NCBI GenBank assembly: GCA_936920625.1
Contig: CAKZHC010000031.1
Coordinates: 1 to 34,142, forward strand
Length of the DNA stretch: 34,142 nucleotides
Direction: 5' to 3'
Source: an uncultured Enterobacteriaceae bacterium
GTDB lineage: Bacteria; Pseudomonadota; Gammaproteobacteria; Enterobacterales; Enterobacteriaceae
In this document: piece by piece, positions 1 through 8,936 of the stretch
How positions within the stretch are numbered: the stretch's first letter is position 1
Layout of the letters: every line of letters starts with the position of its first letter
The notes under the pieces: generated by a model
What the model was told of the DNA's origin: nothing
Database searches by the model: none
Seen by the model: the letters and a program-made list of their open reading frames with translations, nothing else
Translations under genes and position numbers: made by a program

Positions 1-63
1 ACAGCTCAGACAGCTCAGACAGCTCAGACAGCTCAGACAGCTCAGACAGCTCAGACAGCTCAG
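1..63. repeat. 9-bp perfect tandem repeat, seven units, cut by the window edge
   Basis: Seven uninterrupted copies of acagctcag run from base 1 to base 63, and the next bases (ataag) break the pattern. The array probably continues to the left of the window. A 9-bp unit keeps the reading frame whatever the copy number, which is typical of coding minisatellites whose length varies by replication slippage. In the plus frame starting at base 3 it reads Ser-Ser-Asp; another plus frame reads Thr-Ala-Gln. Confidence 0.97.
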
Positions 64-116
64 ATAAGAAACAATATGACTATTTTATGACAATTCCTTT
101 ATCGGTATTTATTTGA
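3..116 (+). CDS. possible C-terminal end of a Ser-Ser-Asp repeat protein (partial)
   Basis: The frame starting at base 3 is open from the window edge and gives seven Ser-Ser-Asp triplets, then a non-repetitive tail of 16 residues (KKQYDYFMTIPLSVFI) ending at the TGA at 114-116. The start would lie outside the window, so the family cannot be identified. Ser/Asp-rich low-complexity ends occur in surface-exposed and secreted proteins, but nothing here proves secretion. In E. coli the neighbour beyond thiI on this side is yajL, and this tail does not resemble YajL. The repeat is also open in a second plus frame (Thr-Ala-Gln, ending at 88-90), so the coding assignment is tentative. Confidence 0.3.
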   Translation, partial: SSDSSDSSDSSDSSDSSDSSDKKQYDYFMTIPLSVFI

Positions 117-507
117 ATATGTCACATTAAAAATAGTTATGATACCCAGATACTAATCCTTAATTCTATTTATGAAAAGAGTAGCAGTTACTTTATTACA
201 TGAGTAGATACTACTTTATTTAAAGGCAAATGAATTAAATATATTTATTAATTTAAAGTATATTCAGTACAGATACCAGACTTAATGATTGATCCTGATA
301 TAATAAAAATGACGTCATCAAAAATCAGATTGATATAACACCAGAGGTCTATCTTATACCCGGCTCAGACATTGTTATGCTGTATATATTCCACCTTCTG
401 TCTGCCTTTTATCCCGCCAGTTTTTCTTTGTCTGCATTCCTTCCCTCAAAGAATGATTTTCAGAAGCTCAACACAGAATATCCAGACCTCACCGGGAAAG
501 AGATGCA
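117..507. other. intergenic region left of thiI, no gene seen
   Basis: This AT-rich stretch of about 390 bp carries no convincing coding frame. Short plus-strand frames near 372-580 run into thiI on the other strand, lack a ribosome-binding site and look like chance. No clear terminator with a U-tract was found after the thiI stop. The yajL gene expected here from E. coli is not present. Confidence 0.6.
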
Positions 508-1980
508 TCAACCTGCACTTTGTCGGCTCACATCAGGGCGATATATCTTTACGTTACTGAACCCTTGTTCATGCAGATAAATTGCCTGCAAACGACTCAT
601 TACACCCCGGCTGCAATACAGAAGCCAGGTTTTACTCTGATCGAGATTAGCAAACTGACTGCTTAACTTGTAGAAAGGTAACATCTTTACTTCTGTTCCC
701 TTCAAAATGAGATGATTGCTCTCCTGTTCATCTGGTGAACGTATATCCAGGACAATCTCCTGTTCACCACAGGAAGCTACCGTTTCAATCTCTCTTATCG
801 CCTGCGGTGACTGCCCCGCTATCTCACGTATATCCACACTCTTTGCACCCGCAATCGCCTTATCAAGAAGGGTGAAGTTGAATTTCGCTTCTTCTGCTTC
901 AACTTTGCTTTTAACGGCTTTAACCGTTGGACTTCTGGAGATAACTCCACAATATTCGGGGATAAAACGGGTGAAAACCTCAGTACCGATTTCACGGGTC
1001 AGGTTAATAATTTGTTCTTTATCATGTGAAATCAGCGGGCGCAAAATCAGCGTATCAGACACATTGTCAATCAGACGCAGATTAGTTAGTGTCTGGCTGG
1101 AAACCTGCCCCACCGCTTCGCCCGTTACCAGCGCCTGAACGCCGTATCGTTCAGCGATTACTGACGCTGCGCGAACCATCATGCGTTTCAGGACCACACC
1201 CATCTGACCATCATCGATCTTATCGATAATTTCAGCCACCACCGGTTCAAAATCAACAGCCACAAAGCGTACCCGATGAGAAGAACCAAACCGATTCCAG
1301 AGATGATAAGCCACCTGGCGGACGCCTATTTCATGGGCCATACCGCCAAGGTTAAAGAAGCAGTAATGCACCCGGCACCCCCGGCGCATCAGCATATAGC
1401 TCGACGCAGAGGAATCAAAACCGCCAGAAATGAGCGATAGCACATCCTCCTGAGATCCAATGGGAAACCCACCCAGACCGGAATATCGCTCTTTTACTAG
1501 CCACAATCTCTGGTCTTCAATCTCCAGATTAACGGTCACTTGTGGCGTACGGAGATTGACTCGCGCGCTTTCGATGTGTTGATTCAACCCTCCACCCACA
1601 TAGCGCTCAACGTCATGGGAAGTAAAGTCATGTTTGCCACGACGTTTCACACGTACGCAAAATGTTTTCCCTTCCAAAATCGCGCGATATTGTTCCAGAA
1701 CCTGTTCAAAAATATCGTGCATATCACTATATTCCCGCTCCTCGACCGCCAGAATATGATGAATGCCCGGAATATAACTCAGAGCAGCACAAATCGCTTT
1801 CTCTCTCTCTGAGGCTTTTACACGAACTTCTATATTATCCCAATGGCGCACAACCGCGACTGTCTCATCGAGCGTCCTGAGGATATTACGTATGTTTCCT
1901 GCCAGGATTCTGACGAAGCGTCGCCGCACCGACTGGCTCTTTATAGTGATTTCTGGAAAAAGCTTAACGATAAACTTCAT
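508..1980 (-). CDS. thiI: tRNA 4-thiouridine synthase / thiamine thiazole sulfur carrier ThiI
   Basis: ThiI adenylates U8 of tRNA and transfers sulfur to it from IscS persulfide; its rhodanese domain also feeds sulfur to thiazole synthesis. The 490-residue protein has an N-terminal ferredoxin-like/THUMP region (about 1-165), the PP-loop SGGFDSS, the resolving cysteine in EYCGVISR (about 344) and a C-terminal rhodanese domain with the catalytic cysteine in LLYCSRGVMSR (about 456). It aligns nearly end to end with the 482-residue E. coli protein and carries eight extra residues (DVSRQSAG) after the usual end. It is transcribed away from xseB, as in E. coli. All catalytic residues are present, so it looks functional. 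Confidence 0.98.
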   Translation of the reverse strand: MKFIVKLFPEITIKSQSVRRRFVRILAGNIRNILRTLDETVAVVRHWDNIEVRVKASEREKAICAALSYIPGIHHILAVEEREYSDMHDIFEQVLEQYRAILEGKTFCVRVKRRGKHDFTSHDVERYVGGGLNQHIESARVNLRTPQVTVNLEIEDQRLWLVKERYSGLGGFPIGSQEDVLSLISGGFDSSASSYMLMRRGCRVHYCFFNLGGMAHEIGVRQVAYHLWNRFGSSHRVRFVAVDFEPVVAEIIDKIDDGQMGVVLKRMMVRAASVIAERYGVQALVTGEAVGQVSSQTLTNLRLIDNVSDTLILRPLISHDKEQIINLTREIGTEVFTRFIPEYCGVISRSPTVKAVKSKVEAEEAKFNFTLLDKAIAGAKSVDIREIAGQSPQAIREIETVASCGEQEIVLDIRSPDEQESNHLILKGTEVKMLPFYKLSSQFANLDQSKTWLLYCSRGVMSRLQAIYLHEQGFSNVKIYRPDVSRQSAG

Positions 1981-2213
1981 GATGATATGGGATCGTCTGA
2001 TAATTAGGAGCTAAAATTGTCACCCATCGATGATAAAACAGGGTGTAGTAAACTGAAATAAATACACTATTTCTAAGGATTCACAAGTATATCACTTTTG
2101 ATGTCTTGTTACGGATAACTTCTCTGAAATTACTGTAACGATTTTGCTTATGATTTTATGTCAGTTAATATAAGCGGGCATCGGTAACCCTGTTAATTTA
2201 ATCAAAAGCTACT

Positions 2214-2456
2214 ATGCCAAAAAAAACTAAACAACCAGACAGTTTTGAAAATGCACTGGAACAACTCGAACTGATAGTTTCACGTCTCGAAAATGGTGAA
2301 CTGCCACTGGATACTGCGTTAACGGAGTTTGAACGCGGTATCCAGCTCGTCCGTGCTGGTCAGCAAAAACTGCAACAGGCTGAACAGCGTGTGCAGATCT
2401 TACTAAGTGATGATCAAAAGAGTGAACTTTCGCCTTTCATACCGGACGTAAAATAG
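2214..2456 (+). CDS. xseB: exodeoxyribonuclease VII small subunit
   Basis: XseB is the small subunit of exonuclease VII, which together with XseA degrades single-stranded DNA to acid-soluble oligonucleotides in the cytoplasm. The 80-residue protein matches the usual family length and has the characteristic helical pattern: FENALEQLELIVSRLENGELPLD, continued by a heptad-like segment rich in Gln/Glu. It is the first gene of the xseB-ispA-dxs run; its TAG stop (2454-2456) directly abuts the ATG of ispA, which points to translational coupling. The start at 2214 is supported by the conserved MPKK N-terminus, although the ribosome-binding site upstream is weak. Confidence 0.97.
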   Translation: MPKKTKQPDSFENALEQLELIVSRLENGELPLDTALTEFERGIQLVRAGQQKLQQAEQRVQILLSDDQKSELSPFIPDVK

Positions 2457-3356
2457 ATGGATTTCATCGAACAGTTACAGGCTCACCAGAATCGGGTTAA
2501 CGCGACACTAACACATCATCTTAATGCGCTTCCTTTTCAGAGTCATCCTCTGGTAAATGCCATGAAATATGGGGCATTATTGGGCGGTAAACGTCTGCGT
2601 CCGTTTTTGGTGTATGCCACCGGTGAAATGTTAGGTGCTAGTCTGACAACCCTGGATGCACCAGCAGCGGCAGTTGAATGCATCCACTCCTACTCGCTGA
2701 TTCATGACGATTTACCCGCCATGGATAACGACACGTTGCGGCGAAATCAGCCCACTTGCCATATCAAATATGGCGAAGCAACTGCTATCCTGGCAGGCGA
2801 TGCCTTGCAAACACTGGCGTTCTCAATATTATCGACCAGTCCGATGCCAGGAGTTACCCAGCAGGCACACCTTGCCATGATTTCGGAACTCGCGATGGCT
2901 AGTGGTGCGGCTGGCATGTGCGCCGGGCAGGCATCAGACCTCATAGCAGAGGGCAGACAGATTGATGTGGGCCAGCTTGAGAAAATTCATCGCTACAAAA
3001 CGGGAGCGCTCATTCGTGCCGCAGTGCGTCTGGGCGCACTCAGTGCAGGTGAGTCAGGTCAGGAGATGCTGCCTGCGCTCGACAGTTATGCTGATGCTAT
3101 TGGGCTGGCCTTTCAGGTGCAGGATGACATTCTTGATGTTACAGGTGATACCGCCATACTAGGCAAACATCAGGGCGCCGATCAAAATCTGGGTAAGAGC
3201 ACCTACCCAGCATTAATCGGGCTTGATAACGCAAGGCAGAAAACGAAAAAGCTTTATCAGGAAGCGTTGGACGCGTTAGAAATTCTGACCAGCCGATCGC
3301 TAAATACCACACTGCTGCATGCTCTGGCCAGTTTTGTCATCGAACGCGATAAATAA
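2457..3356 (+). CDS. ispA: (2E,6E)-farnesyl diphosphate synthase
   Basis: IspA condenses isopentenyl diphosphate with dimethylallyl and then geranyl diphosphate to give C15 farnesyl diphosphate, the precursor of undecaprenyl phosphate and quinone side chains. The 299-residue protein has the first aspartate-rich motif (DDLPAMD, residues 84-90) and the second (QDDILD, about 223), which bind Mg-diphosphate, plus the GGKRLRPF motif (43-50) for isopentenyl diphosphate. The length equals that of E. coli IspA. The ATG follows the xseB stop with no gap, and dxs begins 13 bases downstream. Confidence 0.98.
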   Translation: MDFIEQLQAHQNRVNATLTHHLNALPFQSHPLVNAMKYGALLGGKRLRPFLVYATGEMLGASLTTLDAPAAAVECIHSYSLIHDDLPAMDNDTLRRNQPTCHIKYGEATAILAGDALQTLAFSILSTSPMPGVTQQAHLAMISELAMASGAAGMCAGQASDLIAEGRQIDVGQLEKIHRYKTGALIRAAVRLGALSAGESGQEMLPALDSYADAIGLAFQVQDDILDVTGDTAILGKHQGADQNLGKSTYPALIGLDNARQKTKKLYQEALDALEILTSRSLNTTLLHALASFVIERDK

Positions 3357-3369
3357 TAATGAGTCTCTG

Positions 3370-5235
3370 ATGAGCTTTGATCCCACTAAATATCCAACTC
3401 TCGCATTAGCGAGTACGGCAGAAGAATTACGTTTACTCCCTAAAGATCATCTGCCGCAACTCTGTGATGAACTTCGGCAGTACCTTCTGGCCAGCGTCAG
3501 CCGTTCCAGCGGCCACTTTGCCTCTGGTTTAGGCGTGGTTGAGCTCACAGTTGCACTGCATTACGTTTATCGAACCCCCTTTGACTATTTGATCTGGGAT
3601 GTTGGCCATCAGGCCTATCCTCATAAAATACTGACCGGACGCCGCGATCAGATTGCCACGATCAGGCAAAAAAATGGTCTGCATCCGTTTCCATGGCGTG
3701 AAGAGAGCGAATACGATGTGCTGAGCGTTGGTCACTCCTCGACTTCCATTAGCGCCGGGCTGGGTATGGCAGTAGCGGCTCAAAAAGAAAACCAGGGTCG
3801 TCGGATAGCCTGCATTATTGGTGATGGTGCGCTTACCGCTGGTATGGCATTTGAAGCGATGAACCACGCTGGCGATATCGACGCTGATCTTTTGGTTATC
3901 CTAAACGATAACGAAATGTCGATTTCTGAGAATGTAGGGGCGCTGAATAACCGCCTTGCTCAGATACTATCAGGTAAAATTTACTCAAGATTGCGTGAGG
4001 GTAGCAAAAAGGTACTTACCGGGCTGCCGCCGATTAAAGAGCTGGTGAGGCGCACCGAAGAACATCTCAAAGGCATGGTCGTTCCAGGAACCCTATTCGA
4101 AGAGCTAGGATTTAACTATATCGGCCCAATTGATGGCCATGATGTCCTTTCACTAGTGCCGACACTTAGCAATATGCGTGATCTTAAAGGACCGCAATTT
4201 CTGCATGTTATGACTAAAAAAGGCAAAGGTTACGCTCCCGCCGAACAAGATCCTATCACCTGGCATGCTGTGCCCAAGTTTGATCCCTCAAGCGGGTCAT
4301 TGCCCAAAAATCCTCCCGATTTGCCAACTTATTCCCAGGTATTTGGTGACTGGTTATGTGAAATGGCAGAAAACGACTCCCAACTGATGGCAATAACACC
4401 TGCCATGCGTGAAGGGTCAGGAATGGTTGGCTTCTCTAAAGCCTATCCGCAGCAATATTTCGATGTTGCCATTGCCGAACAACATGCTGTCACTTTCGCC
4501 GCCGGGCTGGCAATCAGTGGATATCACCCTGTTGTTGCTATCTACTCTACTTTTTTGCAGCGAGCTTATGATCAACTGATTCATGATGTTGCAATTTCAA
4601 AGCTGCCGGTACTGTTTGCAATCGATCGTGGCGGAATCGTCGGTGCCGATGGTCAGACCCATCAGGGCGCATTTGATCTGGCTTATCTGCGTTGCATTCC
4701 CAACATTGTCATCATGACCCCAAGCGATGAAAATGAATGTCGTCTGATGCTCTACACTGGCTACCACTATTGCCAGGGGCCCAGTGCCGTTCGTTACCCA
4801 CGAGGTTGTGGCACCGGCGCTCCACTGCAACCCCTTAGCGCCCTGCCGCTGGGTAAAGGTGTGATAAAACGCCAGGGAGAAAAATTGTCTATCCTTAACT
4901 TCGGAACTCTGTTGCCCGAAGCAATGCACGTCGCACAAACCTTAAATGCGACACTCGTAGACATGCGCTTTGTTAAACCTCTGGATGAACAGCTAATAAT
5001 GGAACTGAGTTCGAGTCATGACGCGCTGATAACCCTTGAAGAGGGTGCCATTAAAGGTGGCGCGGGTAGTGGTGTTAATGAGCTGCTGATGGCAAAACGC
5101 CGGATGGTCCCGGTATTAAACCTGGGCCTGCCTGATTGTTTTATCCCGCAGGGAACACAGCAGGAGATTCGAAGCGATTTTCAGTTAGACGCCGCTGGTA
5201 TTGAACAACAGATCACAGCCTGGCTAGCGCAATGA
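3370..5235 (+). CDS. dxs: 1-deoxy-D-xylulose-5-phosphate synthase
   Basis: Dxs condenses pyruvate with glyceraldehyde 3-phosphate to give DXP, the entry point of the MEP isoprenoid pathway and a precursor of thiamine and pyridoxal phosphate. With the ATG at 3370 the protein is 621 residues and begins MSFDPTKYPTLAL, as in the 620-residue E. coli enzyme. The frame is open further upstream to 3319, inside ispA, but that extension has no counterpart in the family. The thiamine diphosphate motif runs from GDGALTAGM to LNDNEMS, and the catalytic glutamate lies in FDVAIAEQHAVTF. It is probably cotranscribed with xseB and ispA. Confidence 0.98.
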   Translation: MSFDPTKYPTLALASTAEELRLLPKDHLPQLCDELRQYLLASVSRSSGHFASGLGVVELTVALHYVYRTPFDYLIWDVGHQAYPHKILTGRRDQIATIRQKNGLHPFPWREESEYDVLSVGHSSTSISAGLGMAVAAQKENQGRRIACIIGDGALTAGMAFEAMNHAGDIDADLLVILNDNEMSISENVGALNNRLAQILSGKIYSRLREGSKKVLTGLPPIKELVRRTEEHLKGMVVPGTLFEELGFNYIGPIDGHDVLSLVPTLSNMRDLKGPQFLHVMTKKGKGYAPAEQDPITWHAVPKFDPSSGSLPKNPPDLPTYSQVFGDWLCEMAENDSQLMAITPAMREGSGMVGFSKAYPQQYFDVAIAEQHAVTFAAGLAISGYHPVVAIYSTFLQRAYDQLIHDVAISKLPVLFAIDRGGIVGADGQTHQGAFDLAYLRCIPNIVIMTPSDENECRLMLYTGYHYCQGPSAVRYPRGCGTGAPLQPLSALPLGKGVIKRQGEKLSILNFGTLLPEAMHVAQTLNATLVDMRFVKPLDEQLIMELSSSHDALITLEEGAIKGGAGSGVNELLMAKRRMVPVLNLGLPDCFIPQGTQQEIRSDFQLDAAGIEQQITAWLAQ

Positions 5236-5321
5236 GATCAACAGATGAAGGCCTCTATTGTCTGACATACAACAGACATAATATGGTTATTTTCAAACCG
5301 GGAGGCTGCCACAGCGGCAGA

Positions 5322-5822
5322 TCACAACATGACGCCAGCCAGCCAGAGAATAAACGCCGATATAATACCCGCAACAATGTCATCAACCATAATTCCCATG
5401 CCATTACTCACATGGCGATCAAACCAGCGGATAGGCCAAGGCTTCCATATATCAAAAATACGAAACAGAATGAATCCCGCCAGTAACCATCGCCAGTCTG
5501 GCCCAGGTACCATCATCAGCGTTATCCACATGCCAATGAATTCATCCCAGACGATACTACTATGGTCATGCACGCCCATCTCTTCCGCAGTACGATGGCA
5601 GATATAAACACCAATGCTTACCCCAAGCAGCACCAGCAACAGATAGATCTTTACCGGCAATAAATTAAGCAGGTACCAGAATGGGATTGCCGCTAGTGAG
5701 CCCATCGTCCCTGGCATCCAGGGGCTCAGGCCGCTGCCAAATCCTGTTGCCAGTAAATGCCAGGGATTAGCTAAGTTTAGCCGGCTTTTCGCTGTCTGTT
5801 TATCTGTTGTCAAAATGATCAA
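5322..5822 (-). CDS. pgpA: phosphatidylglycerophosphatase A
   Basis: PgpA is an inner-membrane phosphatase that dephosphorylates phosphatidylglycerophosphate to phosphatidylglycerol. The protein carries the family signatures PWHLLATGFGSGLSP, GTMGSLAAIPFWY, IVWDEFIGMW and IDDIVAG-type VDDIVAG, with three or four membrane segments. The start is chosen at a TTG (5822-5820): it sits exactly where E. coli pgpA has its ATG inside the end of thiL, and gives 166 residues. An in-frame ATG at 5855 would add 11 residues deeper inside thiL but has no visible ribosome-binding site. It is the last gene of the nrdR-ribD-ribH-nusB-thiL-pgpA run and converges with dxs. Confidence 0.93.
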   Translation of the reverse strand: MIILTTDKQTAKSRLNLANPWHLLATGFGSGLSPWMPGTMGSLAAIPFWYLLNLLPVKIYLLLVLLGVSIGVYICHRTAEEMGVHDHSSIVWDEFIGMWITLMMVPGPDWRWLLAGFILFRIFDIWKPWPIRWFDRHVSNGMGIMVDDIVAGIISAFILWLAGVML

Positions 5823-6777
5823 ATCCTTGGTGAGAGACGGTAACTTGTTTGCCATTGTATAACAACGTGGTCCCGCGCTGTGCTGAGGTCACCTGGCCAA
5901 TACGGGTAAAGGGAACTTTCAGGGGTGCCAGAGCAGCATTGAGCGCGCCCAGATTATTTTCCGCCACAGTGAAGCAAAGCTCATAATCTTCCCCACCACT
6001 CAACGCGAAGCGTTGCTGTGTTTCTAGTGCAAAATGGGTTTTCAGCATGGCAGAGTAAGGCAGAGCATCAAGATGAATTGTCGCTCCACAATCACTGGCT
6101 GTGAGGATATGGCCGAGATCCGCCAGTAAACCATCAGAAATATCTATGGCTGCGCTGGCTATACCGCGCAGCGCCTGTCCTATACTGATACGGGGAATCG
6201 GGTGAAGATAACGTTTAATCAGCGTTTCCCGAGCGGCTGGTTCAATAAGCTGCTCATGACACAGCAGCATCGCCAGACCAGCCGCGCTGTCGCCTAACAT
6301 TCCGGTTACAAAAATTGAATCTCCTGGGCGGGCACCTGCACGTTTTAGCGCCCTCCCCACAGGCACCAGACCATAAACACTGAGTGTCATGCTGAGAGGG
6401 CCTCGTGTTGTGTCGCCACCGATCAACTCCATGCCATGTAAATCTATCAATTTGAACAGGCTGTCACTAAAATCCGCCAGCCAGTGCTCATTGACCTGTG
6501 GCAAGGTCAGCGCGAGAGTAAGCCATACCGGGTCAGCACCCATCGCTGCCAGATCACTTAGATTGACAGCCAGTGCTTTATAACCAAGGTCGGCGGGGTG
6601 AATATCAGGCAGGAAATGCGTTCCTTCAGCCAGCGTATCGGTACTGATAGCAAGCGTTTGTTTATCCGGGATACTGAGCAGTGCACAGTCGTCGCCAATG
6701 CCTGTTTCAACATCAGAACGCAAGCCTGACGCTCGCTTAAAATATCGTGCAATCAGTTCAAATTCACCACAGAACAT
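5800..6777 (-). CDS. thiL: thiamine-monophosphate kinase
   Basis: ThiL phosphorylates thiamine monophosphate to the active cofactor thiamine diphosphate. The 325-residue protein has the same length as E. coli ThiL and belongs to the PurM/AIR synthase-like ATPase superfamily. Recognisable motifs are GIGDDCALL near residue 25, STDTL with the downstream metal-binding acidic residues, NLSDLAAMGA, GGDTTRGP and IDISDGLLADLGH. The C-terminal SGGEDYELCFTV segment is typical. Its 3' end overlaps pgpA by 23 bases, and nusB lies 48 bases upstream. It looks intact. Confidence 0.98.
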   Translation of the reverse strand: MFCGEFELIARYFKRASGLRSDVETGIGDDCALLSIPDKQTLAISTDTLAEGTHFLPDIHPADLGYKALAVNLSDLAAMGADPVWLTLALTLPQVNEHWLADFSDSLFKLIDLHGMELIGGDTTRGPLSMTLSVYGLVPVGRALKRAGARPGDSIFVTGMLGDSAAGLAMLLCHEQLIEPAARETLIKRYLHPIPRISIGQALRGIASAAIDISDGLLADLGHILTASDCGATIHLDALPYSAMLKTHFALETQQRFALSGGEDYELCFTVAENNLGALNAALAPLKVPFTRIGQVTSAQRGTTLLYNGKQVTVSHQGFDHFDNR

Positions 6778-6825
6778 AGATAATTTCCACTGGCTGAAGC
6801 AGGAATTACGGTTCGGGTTTGATCA

Positions 6826-7245
6826 CTATTTCTTATTAGGACGTATCTGGGGTGCTGCTTTATCCAGAACCCCATTAATAAATTTATGACTGTCCTGAGC
6901 ACCAAAAATCTTAGCCAGTTCAATGCCTTCGTTAATCGCCACTCGATACGGAACATCACTACGCTTACTGAGCTCGAATAACGACAGACGCAGGATAGCC
7001 CGCTCAACCTGCCCCAGTTCTTCTGGCTGGCGTGACAGGTAAGGTTGCATCAGGCTATCCAGATAGCGCAGGTTCAGGATGACACCAGCAAGCAGTTCAC
7101 GAAAGTAAGTTACATCAACATCAGCAACGTCCTGTTCCGCCAGAAACTGCTGTTCTACATCAATCATATCATTACCAGACAACTGCCATGAGTAAAGCGC
7201 CTGTATAGCGCATTCACGAGCGCGGCGACGGGCAGCAGGTTTCAC
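6826..7245 (-). CDS. nusB: transcription antitermination factor NusB
   Basis: NusB, with NusE (ribosomal protein S10), binds boxA RNA and supports antitermination in rRNA operons. The 139-residue protein is the same length as in E. coli and nearly identical in its ends, from MKPAARRRARECAIQALYSWQ to GVLDKAAPQIRPNKK. The conserved helical segments FRELLAGV, ELGQVERAILRL and DVPYRVAINEGIELAK are all present. It lies between ribH and thiL, 17 bases downstream of ribH, and is probably cotranscribed with them. Confidence 0.98.
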   Translation of the reverse strand: MKPAARRRARECAIQALYSWQLSGNDMIDVEQQFLAEQDVADVDVTYFRELLAGVILNLRYLDSLMQPYLSRQPEELGQVERAILRLSLFELSKRSDVPYRVAINEGIELAKIFGAQDSHKFINGVLDKAAPQIRPNKK

Positions 7246-7262
7246 ACGATTTTCCTCATCAA

Positions 7263-7733
7263 TCAGGATCTGATGGTTTTAAGTATATTGATCATTTCCA
7301 GTGCAGCGAGTGCAGCCGCTGCGCCCTTATTACCTGCCTTGGAACCCGCGCGCTCAATAGCCTGCTCAATGTTTTCAGTTGTCAGAACGCCAAACGCTAC
7401 AGGAATGTCATAGTGCAGAGCAGTGCTGGCCAGACCGGCACTAGCCTCTCCCGCCACATAGTCAAAGTGGGGGGTTGCACCGCGAATTACGCAACCCAGT
7501 GCCACAATAGCGTCATATTTGTCTGCCTGAGCGAGTGCACGTACCGTTATTGGAAGCTCCCATGCACCCGGCACCCACACTACGGTAATATTCTCTTTTT
7601 GTACCTGACCGACGCGTACCAGCTCATCAACAGCTCCACTTAGCAGACTTTCATTGATGAAACTGTTAAACCGGGAAATAGCAATAGCCACCCGCGCCTC
7701 TGGTGACGCAATAGCAGCTTCGATCACGTTCAT
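7263..7733 (-). CDS. ribH: 6,7-dimethyl-8-ribityllumazine synthase
   Basis: This enzyme (RibE in E. coli nomenclature) condenses the RibD product with 3,4-dihydroxy-2-butanone 4-phosphate to make the lumazine precursor of riboflavin, usually as a 60-subunit shell. The protein is 156 residues, the normal length. Family motifs are present in order: ISRFNSFIN for substrate binding, VPGAWELP, ALGCVIRGATPHFDYVAG with the catalytic histidine, and PVAFGVLTTENIEQA. It follows ribD by 61 bases and precedes nusB by 17 bases. No FMN riboswitch was recognised upstream. Confidence 0.98.
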   Translation of the reverse strand: MNVIEAAIASPEARVAIAISRFNSFINESLLSGAVDELVRVGQVQKENITVVWVPGAWELPITVRALAQADKYDAIVALGCVIRGATPHFDYVAGEASAGLASTALHYDIPVAFGVLTTENIEQAIERAGSKAGNKGAAAALAALEMINILKTIRS

Positions 7734-7794
7734 AAAATTACCTTATACGATGAATAGAATAATGGCCTCAGGGGGGGCGAATTCTATCATATTC

Positions 7795-8934
7795 TTACAG
7801 GCTCTGCTTCAACTTTTGCGTACCAGTAGCGGCTTCTGGTGTAAGAATCAGGCGGAGATCGGCACCTACCTGCCGGCAATCTGTGAATCTAAATGCCGGG
7901 CCATCCGCAAGCCTCGCCAGACCTGGTAGCTGGCATAAACTACGGGCATCGTCGCCGAGTAATTTCGGTGCGATATAGAGGATCAGTTCATCCACCAGTT
8001 CGGCCTGCAAGAGTGCGCCTGCAAGCGATGCTCCCGCCTCTACCCATAAGGAATTAATTTTCTCTTTTCCTAGTAACAATAGCAGTTTGTGGATATCTAT
8101 CCGCTGATTCGCCGTGGGCACCGTCATCTGCCGCACGCCAGCGGGCCAGTTCTGCTCATCTGGCTGCGGACGCGCCAGCCACGTCTCGCCAGTCTGGCTT
8201 ACCAGTCGGTGGGTGGGCATAACCCTGCTCTGACTGTCAATTACTACCCGAACGGGCTGGCGGAGCTCCGCTGGCGACAGCTGCTGCACTACATCGTCAT
8301 TCAGTTCTGACCAGCGAACGGTCAGCAGCGGATTATCAGCAAGTACAGTAGCACTGCTGGTCAGGATGGCTGAGCTCATGGCACGAAAACGCTGCACATC
8401 CTGACGGGCATGAGTCGTTGTGATCCACTGGCTTTCACCACTTGCCATCGCAGTACGCCCGTCAAGCGACATGGCCAGTTTTAATTGCACCCAGGGGCGT
8501 CCGGTGAGCATACGTTTAAAAAACCCCCGGTTGAGCGCGTAAGATTCTTCACGCATCAAACCATGATTGACTTCAATACCTGCCTCTGCCAGGCGTTTAA
8601 GCCCACGGCCGGCAACCTGAGGATTAGGATCCTCTGCTGCCACAACCACCCGTTTAATGCCTGCTTCAATCAGTGCGTTACAACAGGGCGGCGTGAGGCC
8701 AAAGTGGCTACAGGGCTCCAGCGTGACATACGCTGTCGCGTCACGGGCCCGCTCTCCGGCCATACGCAGAGCATGAACCTCAGCGTGTGCCTCGCCAGGT
8801 CGCCGATGGTAGCCTTCACCCACAATCTGATTATTGTGCACTATCACGCAGCCAACATTAGGGTTAGGGGCCGTGGTAAATAAACCGCCCCGAGCTAACC
8901 TGAGCGCATGAGCCATGTAGATTTCATCACACAT
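7795..8934 (-). CDS. ribD: bifunctional riboflavin deaminase/reductase RibD
   Basis: RibD deaminates the pyrimidine produced by GTP cyclohydrolase II and then reduces its ribosyl side chain, two successive steps of riboflavin synthesis. The N-terminal deaminase half has the zinc site His50-Ala-Glu52 and Cys75/Cys84 (PCSH...PPCC); the C-terminal reductase half has SLDGRTAMASGESQW and WVEAGASLAGALL. The start at the ATG 8934 gives 379 residues beginning MCDEIYMAHAL, as in E. coli. A TTG two codons upstream overlaps the nrdR stop. There is a C-terminal extension of about 14 residues past the usual end, ending TQKLKQSL. Confidence 0.97.
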   Translation of the reverse strand: MCDEIYMAHALRLARGGLFTTAPNPNVGCVIVHNNQIVGEGYHRRPGEAHAEVHALRMAGERARDATAYVTLEPCSHFGLTPPCCNALIEAGIKRVVVAAEDPNPQVAGRGLKRLAEAGIEVNHGLMREESYALNRGFFKRMLTGRPWVQLKLAMSLDGRTAMASGESQWITTTHARQDVQRFRAMSSAILTSSATVLADNPLLTVRWSELNDDVVQQLSPAELRQPVRVVIDSQSRVMPTHRLVSQTGETWLARPQPDEQNWPAGVRQMTVPTANQRIDIHKLLLLLGKEKINSLWVEAGASLAGALLQAELVDELILYIAPKLLGDDARSLCQLPGLARLADGPAFRFTDCRQVGADLRLILTPEAATGTQKLKQSL

Positions 8935-8936
8935 AA

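Noticed and set aside
1..63. Tandem repeat considered as a CRISPR array
   Set aside because: The 9-bp units are contiguous with no spacers and no cas genes nearby.
716..1138. Long plus-strand frame inside thiI
   Set aside because: It lies entirely antisense to a well-conserved gene and its translation resembles no family.
3319..3369. Upstream extension of dxs
   Set aside because: It lies inside ispA and has no counterpart in Dxs proteins; the ATG at 3370 gives the conserved MSFD start.
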